Below are positions 1-6,161 of a DNA stretch of 6,161 nucleotides, one piece after another. The stretch is from assembly GCA_003445095.1 (NCBI GenBank), contig DLVS01000632.1:1-6161 (forward strand). Direction: 5' to 3'. Below the pieces are notes generated by a model, which was given only the letters and a program-made list of their open reading frames with translations, ran no database searches and was not told the DNA's origin. Position numbers and translations under genes: made by a program. How positions within the stretch are numbered: the stretch's first letter is position 1; each line of letters opens with the position of its first letter. This DNA is from Verrucomicrobiales bacterium. GTDB lineage: Bacteria; Verrucomicrobiota; Verrucomicrobiia; Limisphaerales; UBA9464.

Positions 1-136
1 GTGGCGTGGGGTAGGGGGGGGGGGGGGGGGGTGTGGGGGGAGGGGAGGGGGGGGGGGGGATGGCGTGGGGGAAGAAGGTGGGGGTGGGGTGGTGATGGTG
101 ATGTTTTTTTTTTCAAGCAGAAGACGGCATAATACA
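1..136. other. Sequencing/assembly artefact: G-rich junk, poly-T and Illumina P7 adapter remnant
   Basis: This stretch should not be annotated as genome. Positions 14-31 are 18 consecutive G and 47-59 are 13 consecutive G, within sequence made almost only of G with a few T and A. Positions 104-113 are ten T. Positions 114-131 read CAAGCAGAAGACGGCATA, identical to the first 18 bases of the Illumina P7 flow-cell oligonucleotide. Read from the minus strand, the order is insert, P7 tail, poly-A, then C-rich noise, which is what a read looks like when it runs off the end of a short library fragment. Bases 132-136 fit neither the standard P7 continuation nor the gene clearly. The genomic boundary is placed near 137 because the minus-strand protein still reads sensibly up to there. 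Confidence 0.93.
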
Positions 137-421
137 CGACCACTCCACCTTCAACGAGCCTCCTTCCGGAAGCGTTACGTTGGCATTCGAGGACACACCG
201 GTCCCGTTTTCGGAGTTAAAGATGCGAGGCAGGTTGTACCAGTTGGCCGCCGGGACTCCGAAGGCCTCCTCGGTAACGTCGGCGCCGCCTCCATCTCCCC
301 AATCATCGGAGAAATTGAGGCCAATGGTGGTCCCGTAGGTTGGGGACAGCAGCAAGATCAGCGCAGCCGTCCAACCGCCGATCAAACGGCCAAAATATTT
401 CGTTTTGAGGTGAAGTTTCAT
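137..421 (-). CDS. Secreted protein, N-terminal fragment, 3' end lost at contig edge
   Basis: This is the first 95 or so residues of an exported protein of unknown function. Residues 1-30 form a classical signal peptide: a basic start (MKLHLKTKYFGR), a hydrophobic core (about 15-25, WTAALILLL), and a cleavable end near SPTYG. The mature part begins TTIGLNF, continues with a Gly/Asp-rich stretch, then GVPAANWYNL (about 55-64), and ends LPEGGSLKVEWS. From memory, this opening with an 'NW.NL' motif is common in large verrucomicrobial secreted proteins, many with C-terminal sorting signals; that family link is unverified. The frame runs on into adapter sequence and meets a TGA at 113-115, but that stop and residues 96-102 are artefactual. 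No clear Shine-Dalgarno precedes the ATG. The gene is divergent from the sigma factor gene. Confidence 0.7.
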
Positions 422-625
422 TACTGCGATTTCAATAGGAGTTTAAGGACAGGCGGAAAACGCGGGAACAATAATGGACCTGCGTCCCAGCGCACCCAAT
501 CCGTACCTGGACCGGAGCATCTGCGCAAAGTGGAATCATGATCCACGATCGACGATTGCCTCAGATTTCAGATTTTAAATCTGCCCTGTCCGGTTCCGGC
601 CCGTGGCGGCAGTGTGGTGGGTGAA
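422..625. other. Divergent intergenic region
   Basis: About 200 bases separate the secreted-protein start codon (minus strand) from the sigma factor start (plus strand), so promoters for both should lie here. I see no convincing sigma-70 or ECF-type -35/-10 pair on either strand. The visible structure is a repeated CAGATTT (562-568 and 569-575), the second copy forming the perfect palindrome at 569-583, and a short ATCATGAT palindrome at 535-542. A long open frame crosses the region on the plus strand (65-541), but it begins in the adapter junk and is not a gene. Confidence 0.6.
569..583. promoter_or_regulatory. 15-base perfect palindrome upstream of the sigma factor gene
   Basis: CAGATTT-T-AAATCTG is a perfect inverted repeat with 7-base arms and a one-base centre, preceded directly by another CAGATTT (562-568). 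Its end lies about 42 bases before the ATG at 626. It is AT-rich in a GC-rich setting, consistent with an operator or promoter-proximal site. It could also be a degenerate low-complexity repeat. The one-base centre favours a DNA-binding dimer site over an RNA hairpin. Confidence 0.35.
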
Positions 626-2251
626 ATGAATCCCGCCGCGGGAGACAACGAACTGGTCAGGACTTACGCCCGGGAAGGGTCCGAGACGGCTTTCCAAGCG
701 CTCGTCGCCCGCCACGTGAATCTCGTGTATGGCGCCGCATTCCGGCAGGTCGGCGATTCCGGGATCGCCGAGGAAATCACGCAGAACGTTTTTGTCGCCC
801 TGGCCCGCAAGGCTCCCAGACTGGCGGGCCACGAGACCCTAGCCGGCTGGCTACACCGCACCGCCATTCTTGAGTCCAAAGCGCGCATCCGTGCCGAGCT
901 TCGTCGTCAGCGCCGTGAATCGACCGCGGCGGCCTTGGCGCAATTGGAGCAAGCCGGTTCCAGTCCCTCGAATCAAGCCGACGACCTGGCATTGCTCCTC
1001 GACGAAGGGCTACTGAACCTCCGCGACCCGGACCGTCTGGCTTTAGTTTTGCGGTATTTGGAGGAACGCAGCCTGCGGGAAGTGGGCACCGTTCTCGGCG
1101 TCGACGAAGAGGCGGCGCGAAAAAGAGTTTCTCGAGCACTGGAACGGCTGACGAACTTCTTCCGCGGGCGCGGATTTGCCGTTCCCACCGCCGGCGGAGC
1201 CGCCGTGTTGACCCAGGCCGTTCAAGCGGTGCCGTCGGGTCTGGTGGCCGCCGCGACGAATGCGGGGCTGGCCGCCGGAAGTGCGGCGACTGGGTTTAAC
1301 CTCATCCTGATTAACATTATGGCACTAACTAAGACACAGACGGCGCTGGTGTGCGCGTTGCTCGTGGGACTGCCGTTGGTTTGGCAATGGCGAACCTACC
1401 AAGTCGAAGCGAAGACCAACGCCGCGCTGTCCAACCAATTCCATGAACTCGAACAGGAACTAGCCGGAGCCGACACAGAGGCCCGCCGGCTTCAAGACTC
1501 GTTGGTCAAAGCGCGCGCCGACTCACTCAACGCGGAAGGTCGCTTTGTGTCGTTGCAATCCCGAAAGGACTCCTGGCCGAAGTCGGCACGGTACCAATGG
1601 GATGACCGGTCACCGGTCGCGCGGGTGCCCAAAGAACTGCTGCATAAGTTGTCGCTGGTCGGTGTCACCAACCGTCAAGGCCAGCTCTCTGCCGAAATCA
1701 AAGCCGCCCTCCAACTGACACCGGAAGAGGCCACCGCCGTACAGGCGAGCGTGGACCGGTTCTTAGCCGATTTCCAAGCGACTCAGGCCGACGCAATGCG
1801 TCCGGTGACGCCGAGGGCCCAAGATCTGAACGGCCATGCTCCCCAAGACGTGCGCGTGTTCGAAATCACAGGAGTTAAGGATCGAGTGCGCGAACTTCGC
1901 GACGCCTTCCTGCTAGACCTCAATTCCGTGCTCGACCCCGAGCGGGCTGAATTATTCGCCCGTTCCCTCAAAGACTGGATTCAGGGCGAGCAGGCCTCGG
2001 GCATCAACACCGGCATGACCATTTTCAGCGCCGATCACCGCCTGCGCTTCTACCAAGAACCCGGACTGTCGGCGGATCCACCGCGCCTGGGCTGGGGCCT
2101 CTCCAGCGAGCAAAGCACCATGAATGCTTCGATTCCCGTGGATGAAATCCCGACCTTTCTCCGGCCTTATCTACAGGACTGGATTGATGCCGCCCGACGC
2201 GGAAGCCCGGCTGTCCCGCCGTTACCGCCGCCGAGCTCCAATCAGCCTTGA
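626..2251 (+). CDS. ECF-type RNA polymerase sigma factor with membrane-anchored C-terminal extension
   Basis: The 541-residue product is far longer than a usual ECF sigma factor of about 200 residues. Sigma region 2 spans about 20-98 (TAFQALVARHVNLVYGAAF, then AEEITQNVFVALAR, then a basic GWLHRTA...RRQRRE segment). Sigma region 4 spans about 126-180, with a helix-turn-helix at SLREVGTVLGVDEEAARKRV. An Ala/Gly-rich linker (188-222) leads to a membrane helix (about 238-255, TALVCALLVGLPLVWQW), a coiled coil (257-305), a domain with WDDRSP (325-330) and LQLTPEEATAVQ (362-373), a helical and beta-like region to about 522, and a Pro-rich tail. The first 180 residues should be cytoplasmic and the rest in the envelope. 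ATG 626 is preferred over GTG 614 because the family usually opens just before the D-NEL-VR-YA helix; the Shine-Dalgarno is weak (GGTGGG). The extension resembles the next gene's product. Confidence 0.85.
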   Translation: MNPAAGDNELVRTYAREGSETAFQALVARHVNLVYGAAFRQVGDSGIAEEITQNVFVALARKAPRLAGHETLAGWLHRTAILESKARIRAELRRQRRESTAAALAQLEQAGSSPSNQADDLALLLDEGLLNLRDPDRLALVLRYLEERSLREVGTVLGVDEEAARKRVSRALERLTNFFRGRGFAVPTAGGAAVLTQAVQAVPSGLVAAATNAGLAAGSAATGFNLILINIMALTKTQTALVCALLVGLPLVWQWRTYQVEAKTNAALSNQFHELEQELAGADTEARRLQDSLVKARADSLNAEGRFVSLQSRKDSWPKSARYQWDDRSPVARVPKELLHKLSLVGVTNRQGQLSAEIKAALQLTPEEATAVQASVDRFLADFQATQADAMRPVTPRAQDLNGHAPQDVRVFEITGVKDRVRELRDAFLLDLNSVLDPERAELFARSLKDWIQGEQASGINTGMTIFSADHRLRFYQEPGLSADPPRLGWGLSSEQSTMNASIPVDEIPTFLRPYLQDWIDAARRGSPAVPPLPPPSSNQP

Positions 2252-2255
2252 AGGT
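2251..2255 (+). promoter_or_regulatory. Ribosome binding site deciding the start of the membrane partner gene
   Basis: AAGGT begins at the last base of the sigma factor stop codon and lies 8 bases before ATG 2263. This favours ATG 2263 over the in-frame TTG at 2248, which overlaps the sigma stop and has no comparable site. The arrangement suggests translational coupling of the two genes. Confidence 0.5.
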
Positions 2256-2262
2256 AACTTCC

Positions 2263-3150
2263 ATGCGCTCGAACCGTCTCGCCATCATTCTCTGGATCAT
2301 CGTCGCCGCAGTCATTTTCGGGATGCTGCGACACCAATCCCTGCGAAACCTCCGGCGCACGAACGCCGCGCTCGCGGAACAAGTCGCGCGCGCGCAAACC
2401 CAAGTCTCAGAGCTACGGATTGGTTTGGAAACCGCCCAGCGGGAATTGGCGGAAGAACGGGCACGCCGAGATGAAATTGCCGCCAACACGGCGACCTTAG
2501 CGCACGAACTGGCGCCGGGTAACACCGAGGCCCGCTGGAGCGCGCCGCCGGTCCGGTTGCCCGATTGGGACCCGGAATCGCCCTACGTCTGGCTCGATAA
2601 AGGGCTGCTCACGCGGTTCCCGGTCCAGCCGTTCAGTCCCGCGGGCATTCTCAATCCAGCGGTCGGCTCGGTGCTGACACTCAACCCCGAACAAACGCGG
2701 CAATTGAACGACAGCCTCTCGCGCCTCGTGGCGGAGTATCGCGCTCAGGAAGCCGCCCACGCGCAGCGTTTCGACACCGACATCCCGGGAATGCAGCCAC
2801 GTCAGGGCGAAAGGCTCACGATTGAAATACCGCCTCTGCCTGAGCTCGGCGCGTCACTTAGAGACCAGTTCGAGCGAACGCTCGTCGAGCAAATGGGCCA
2901 GTCTCGGGCCGATCTGATTCTCAAAACCGCTGAGGGATGGATCCGAGAGCAACTCAACGACTTCGGCGCGAACTCGCGCATTCTTTCAGTCACCCGACAA
3001 CCCGACAACACGTACCAAGTGTTCATTAAGACGGAGTTCAGCCAGATGTCCACCGCCGGCGGGAATTCTTTCGAGGAATACCTACCGACTCATTTGCGCC
3101 ACTTGTTTGCGCCTTTGAATCATTCTCCAATCTCCGAGACGAAACCGTAG
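2263..3150 (+). CDS. Membrane-anchored coiled-coil protein, paralogous to the sigma factor extension
   Basis: Function is not known. The 295-residue product starts with a short basic segment and one hydrophobic helix (about 6-22, LAIILWIIVAAVIFGML) with no obvious cleavage site, so it is probably an anchored protein facing the periplasm. A long coiled coil follows (about 27-83, rich in Ala, Glu, Arg and Gln). Then come WDPESPYVWLDKGLL (102-116), VLTLNPEQTRQLNDSLSRLVAEY (137-159), a helix around SLRDQFERTLVEQMGQSRADLILKTAEGWI (198-227), and a beta-like stretch (YQVFIKTEF). Each block has a counterpart, in the same order, in the C-terminal part of the preceding sigma factor. The two genes are 11 bases apart and almost certainly cotranscribed. 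A role as sensor or regulator of the sigma factor is inferred from position and shared architecture only. The LTPEQ-type helix loosely recalls CpxP/Spy/CnrX-like envelope sensors, but this is not established. Confidence 0.75.
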   Translation: MRSNRLAIILWIIVAAVIFGMLRHQSLRNLRRTNAALAEQVARAQTQVSELRIGLETAQRELAEERARRDEIAANTATLAHELAPGNTEARWSAPPVRLPDWDPESPYVWLDKGLLTRFPVQPFSPAGILNPAVGSVLTLNPEQTRQLNDSLSRLVAEYRAQEAAHAQRFDTDIPGMQPRQGERLTIEIPPLPELGASLRDQFERTLVEQMGQSRADLILKTAEGWIREQLNDFGANSRILSVTRQPDNTYQVFIKTEFSQMSTAGGNSFEEYLPTHLRHLFAPLNHSPISETKP

Positions 3151-3157
3151 CCTAACC

Positions 3158-3169
3158 CGATACGTATCG
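3158..3169. repeat. 12-base perfect palindrome
   Basis: CGATACGTATCG is self-complementary and begins 8 bases after the stop codon of the membrane partner gene. It has no unpaired loop, so it is more likely a protein-binding or chance palindrome than a terminator. Its function is unknown. Confidence 0.3.
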
Positions 3170-3371
3170 ATGCAGGCGGAAATGGAAGAAGACTCACGAG
3201 AAGGCACGAAGAAAATGCACTGCATTGACCGCGGGCGACGGCTCCCCATTCGGTCAACTGTCCGGCGAGCAGCCGACCAATGATCCGGCCTTCTCCTGCG
3301 CGGCTTCGCGTGCAATCCTTCCTCAGGCTCCGGCTACTAAGCGGCACGGCAGCGCGCCGTCCTGCTATTTG

Positions 3372-3393
3372 GCGGCTCTGAATCAGTGGCCGC
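3372..3393. terminator. Weak stem-loop, possible bidirectional termination or mRNA-end structure
   Basis: GCGGC (3372-3376) pairs with GCCGC (3389-3393) across a 12-base loop that itself contains CTGA-A-TCAG. It sits 27 bases past the aceE stop codon on the minus strand. There is no T-run on either side, so it is not a classical intrinsic terminator and may be coincidental. Confidence 0.18.
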
Positions 3394-3419
3394 TGCCTTC
3401 TGAACAAGGTGCCCGCAGG

Positions 3420-6116
3420 TCAAACACACAGCCCAAACGCTTTCTCGGGATCGACTCCCAAGTCGCGGATCGCCTTCGCCACGGTTGCCGGCGGCAATTC
3501 TCCCTTCTTCGCCAGTGCGTACAAAACCCCAATGGCCGTGCACTCAGCATCAACCTCGAAAAACCGCCGTAGCTTGCTTCGGGAATCGCTCCGACCAAAT
3601 CCGTCGGTGCCGAGACTGGTGAGACCGCCCGGAATCCAGGGCGCAATCTGATCCGCCACCAACTTGAGATTGTCCGATACTGCGATCCACGGACCTGGCC
3701 GGCCGGCGACCGTCTTCTCTAAAAAGCTCACCCGCGGAGTTTCCGTGGGGTGAAACATATTCCACCGCTCGGTGGCGAGGGCGTCGCTGCGCAAACGTTT
3801 GTAGCTCGTCACGCTCCATACATCCGCACTGACTCCGTACGGCTCCAACAACTGCTGCGCCCGCAGCGCCTGCAAGAGAATGCAGCCCGAACCCAGCAGT
3901 TGCGCTTTGTGTTTCAAGCCTTCTGCGCCGGGTTTCAGTTTGTACATCCCTTGAAGAATGCCATCGGCGACCGCGGGATCTTCCGGCAGAGCGGGATGGG
4001 AATAGTCCTCGTTATGAAGGCTGATGTAATAGAATACGTTCTCTGCGTCTTGATACATTCGCTTAAGTCCGTCGGCGATGATGACAGCGAGTTCATATCC
4101 GTACGCAGGCTCGTAGGCCATCAGGTTGGGCACAGTCCCGGCGACGAGGTGGCTATGAGCATCTTGGTGCTGGAGTCCTTCTCCATTTAGCGCGGTTCGA
4201 CCCGAGGTCGCACCCAAGAGAAAACCTCGGCAACGGGAATCCCCGGCGAGCCAAATCTGGTCACCGACCCGCTGGAATCCGAACATGGAGTAGTAGATGT
4301 AGAACGGAATCGTCGGCACGCCGAAGTTGCTGTAGGCAGTGCCCGCGGCGACAAAGCTGGCCATGGAGCCGGCTTCGTTGATGCCTTCTTCAAGCAACTG
4401 GCCGGTCTTCGATTCACGATAGTACGTAGCATTGCTGCGGTCTACCGGGTCGTAGAGTTGTCCTTTGGAGCTGTAGATTCCGATCTCGCTGAACAAGCCA
4501 TCCATTCCGAACGTGCGCGCCTCGTCGGGCACAATGGGAACGACCAATTTTCCGAGTTCCTTGTGGCGGAGCAGAGAGCTTAACAAGAGGACAAACGCCT
4601 TCGTGGTGGAGGCGCCGCGCATCCCTTTGGTAAGCTGAGTGAAGTCCTGCGCGACCGGGACGTTGAGCTGGGGAGCCTTCGTCTCGCGTCGCGGAAGAAA
4701 TCCGCCGAGGGCCTGACGGCGGGCGAGCAAGTATTGGGTTTCCGCCGAATCTTTGGCCGGCCGATAGAACGGCATGTCCGCAATAACGTCGTCTTCAATC
4801 GGCACTTTGAACCGGCCTCGAAACTCTCGCAGCTCGCGCTCGTTCAGCTTCTTTTGTTGATGCGACGGGTTGCGGCCCTCTCCGGCCTCGCCCAAGCCAT
4901 ATCCCTTGACCGTCTTCGCCAAGATTACTGTGGGCCGTCCCTGGGCTCGATTGGTCGCGAACTCATAGGCCGCGTACACTTTGTTGGTATCATGGCCTCC
5001 ACGCATCAATCGTTTCAGTTGATCGTCAGTCAAATGATCGACCAGCCGAAGGAGCTCGGGATATTTCCCGAAGAAATGCTTCCGAATATGACTCCCGGGC
5101 TCGACAATATATTTCTGATACTCACCGTCGACGACCTCTTCCATCCGTTTCACCAGGAGACCGCTGCGATCTTTTGCTAATAAATCGTCCCAATCGCCGC
5201 CCCAGATGACTTTGATCACATTCCAACCGGCGCCGCGAAATAGTCCTTCGAGTTCTTGAATGATCTTGCCATTGCCGCGCACCGGGCCGTCCAGACGCTG
5301 GAGGTTGCAATTGACGACCCAGATCAAGTTGTCGAGGCCCTCACGCCCCGCCACGGCAATCTGGCCCAGTGTCTCCGGTTCATCGCTTTCTCCGTCCCCG
5401 ATGAAACACCATACCTTGGGTTCACGATCCGTCTTGATGAGTCCACGGTGCTGGAGATAACGACTGTAACGGGCCTGGTAAATCGAGCTGATGGGCCCCA
5501 AGCCCATCGACACCGTGGGGAACTGCCAGTAATCCGGCATCAGATAAGGATGCGGATATGAACTTAAACCTGGGTGGGTATCGAGTTCTTGCCGGAAGTT
5601 GAGGAGGTGTTGGTCATCGAGACGGTATTCCAAATACGACCGCGCGTAATTGCCAGGGGAAGCGTGCCCCTGGAAGTAGATCATGTCGGCGATGCCTTCA
5701 TCGCCGCCACGGAAGAAATGATTGAAACCAACTTCGTAAAGCGTCGCGAGCGAAGCGTACGTGGAGATGTGGCCGCCGACTCCCAGGTTTCCCGAGTTGG
5801 CCTTGACCACCATGGCCATCGCATTCCAGCGGATGTAAGACTTCAGGAGTCGCTCGACCGCAATATCTCCTGGGTACTCTGGTTGTTCGTCGGGAGGGAT
5901 CGTGTTGATGTAGGGGGTCGAAGTAACGGTAGGAATGCTGTGACCGCGGGCACGCAGACCTTCGATGAAATCGGCGACGATGAGTTTCTGTTGCTCCGGT
6001 GATTTTCCGGTGAGGACGACATCGGCCACACTCTCTAAAGAATCGCTGACGTGGATGAGCGAGGCGCCCGGCCGGCGATGATCGAGGGTGGGCAGCGGAG
6101 GGGGAGGGAGTCGCAT
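3420..6116 (-). CDS. aceE: Pyruvate dehydrogenase E1 component, homodimeric AceE type
   Basis: AceE decarboxylates pyruvate using thiamine diphosphate and passes the acetyl group to the lipoyl domain of E2 (AceF) in the cytoplasmic pyruvate dehydrogenase complex, giving acetyl-CoA. The 898-residue chain matches E. coli AceE (887) from the N-terminal region to the end: YINTIPPDEQPEYPGD (69-84), IRWNAM, GGHISTY (H116), YFQGHASPG (H151), the thiamine-diphosphate motif GDGESDEPE (240-248) to NCNLQRLDGP (269-278), NPSHQQKK (H419, equivalent to E. coli H407), PDEARTFGMDGLF, the catalytic glutamate in EEGINE (E581, equivalent to E571), FYIYYSMFGFQR, GLQHQDAHSH (H650) and GTDGFGRSDSR near the C-terminus. 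No frameshift is seen. ATG 6116 is used, but it lacks a Shine-Dalgarno and gives a Pro-rich leader. The frame stays open to the window edge, with TTG at 6152. No aceF follows downstream; it may lie beyond 6161. Confidence 0.96.
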   Translation of the reverse strand: MRLPPPPLPTLDHRRPGASLIHVSDSLESVADVVLTGKSPEQQKLIVADFIEGLRARGHSIPTVTSTPYINTIPPDEQPEYPGDIAVERLLKSYIRWNAMAMVVKANSGNLGVGGHISTYASLATLYEVGFNHFFRGGDEGIADMIYFQGHASPGNYARSYLEYRLDDQHLLNFRQELDTHPGLSSYPHPYLMPDYWQFPTVSMGLGPISSIYQARYSRYLQHRGLIKTDREPKVWCFIGDGESDEPETLGQIAVAGREGLDNLIWVVNCNLQRLDGPVRGNGKIIQELEGLFRGAGWNVIKVIWGGDWDDLLAKDRSGLLVKRMEEVVDGEYQKYIVEPGSHIRKHFFGKYPELLRLVDHLTDDQLKRLMRGGHDTNKVYAAYEFATNRAQGRPTVILAKTVKGYGLGEAGEGRNPSHQQKKLNERELREFRGRFKVPIEDDVIADMPFYRPAKDSAETQYLLARRQALGGFLPRRETKAPQLNVPVAQDFTQLTKGMRGASTTKAFVLLLSSLLRHKELGKLVVPIVPDEARTFGMDGLFSEIGIYSSKGQLYDPVDRSNATYYRESKTGQLLEEGINEAGSMASFVAAGTAYSNFGVPTIPFYIYYSMFGFQRVGDQIWLAGDSRCRGFLLGATSGRTALNGEGLQHQDAHSHLVAGTVPNLMAYEPAYGYELAVIIADGLKRMYQDAENVFYYISLHNEDYSHPALPEDPAVADGILQGMYKLKPGAEGLKHKAQLLGSGCILLQALRAQQLLEPYGVSADVWSVTSYKRLRSDALATERWNMFHPTETPRVSFLEKTVAGRPGPWIAVSDNLKLVADQIAPWIPGGLTSLGTDGFGRSDSRSKLRRFFEVDAECTAIGVLYALAKKGELPPATVAKAIRDLGVDPEKAFGLCV

Positions 6117-6161
6117 GCTAGCGGAGCGTAGCCCAAACGTGTGAAGTGCCAAACGCCCTCG

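Larger units (their letters stand above)
3151..3419. other. Convergent intergenic region, no gene supported
   Basis: About 270 bases lie between the stop codons of the membrane partner gene and aceE. A transcription terminator for each would be expected, but no GC-rich stem followed by a T-run is visible on either strand. Visible elements are CGATACGTATCG (3158-3169), two similar ten-base units CACGAGAAGG/CACGAAGAAA (3195-3214), ATGCA-C-TGCAT (3214-3224), and short GC stems at 3299-3310, 3346-3360 and 3372-3393. The open frames crossing it have no recognisable protein features. Confidence 0.55.

Noticed and set aside
14..59. Poly-G tracts as a possible G-quadruplex
   Set aside because: They are continuous with the adapter remnant and contig end, so they are base-calling noise rather than biology.
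465..486. GGAAC...CGTC resembling an ECF sigma promoter
   Set aside because: The spacing between the two elements is about 13 bases, shorter than the usual 16-17, and the position relative to the sigma start is not persuasive.
65..541. 158-codon open frame on the plus strand
   Set aside because: It begins in G-rich junk, reads through the P7 adapter (FFFSSRRRH) and then runs antisense to the signal-peptide gene.
3299..3310. CGCG-GCTT-CGCG hairpin as a terminator
   Set aside because: The stem is only 4 GC pairs plus wobble pairs and has no T-run on either strand.
3082..3407. Minus-strand open frames of 77 and 95 codons across the convergent intergenic region
   Set aside because: They are Arg/Ser-rich, overlap the 3' end of the partner gene, and look like high-GC shadow frames.
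3225..3572. 115-codon plus-strand open frame between the partner gene and aceE
   Set aside because: Its second half overlaps aceE in antisense, and the first half has no recognisable motif, start signal or secondary-structure pattern.
5256..5561. Plus-strand open frames inside aceE (also at 3750-4190, 4734-5180, 5574-6002)
   Set aside because: All lie antisense to a strongly conserved AceE coding sequence and are explained by its codon bias.
1..6161. CRISPR arrays, tRNA or rRNA genes, insertion sequences, toxin-antitoxin or phage genes
   Set aside because: None was seen on reading both strands: no regularly spaced repeats, no transposase-like protein and no terminal inverted repeats.

Overview
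The window looks like one end of a short-read metagenome contig from a GC-rich Gram-negative bacterium. Verrucomicrobiota, near the Pedosphaera/Limisphaera group, is the most likely source. This placement is an inference from gene style: an ECF sigma factor with a long membrane-anchored C-terminal extension, a secreted protein whose mature N-terminus opens with an 'IGLNF...NWYNL' pattern, and a single-chain AceE-type pyruvate dehydrogenase E1. No rRNA or other phylogenetic marker is present.

Layout. Positions 1 to about 136 are not genomic. They hold G-rich low-complexity sequence, a run of ten T, and an exact 18-base copy of the start of the Illumina P7 oligonucleotide. This junk cuts off the 3' end of a minus-strand gene for a secreted protein (about 137-421). 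A divergent intergenic region (422-625) follows, with a perfect 15-base palindrome at 569-583. Next is a plus-strand pair: an ECF sigma factor carrying a transmembrane segment, a coiled coil and a C-terminal domain (626-2251), and a closely spaced gene for a small membrane-anchored coiled-coil protein (2263-3150). Positions 3151-3419 are a convergent intergenic region with weak palindromes and no convincing gene. From 3420 to the right edge, on the minus strand, lies a nearly complete aceE (pyruvate dehydrogenase E1).

How the genes relate. The most interesting element is the sigma factor and its partner. The extension fused to the sigma factor and the whole downstream protein have the same order of parts: membrane helix, coiled coil, a 'WDxxSP...K.LL' block, an 'LTPEE/LNPEQ' helix, then a helix-rich domain ending in a beta-like stretch. 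They look like paralogues. This suggests a two-gene membrane signalling module in which the sigma factor carries its own membrane anchor and an envelope domain, and a second copy of that domain is made separately. The secreted-protein gene is divergent from this pair and could be a target or simply a neighbour. aceE is a housekeeping gene converging on the module, with no visible functional link to it.
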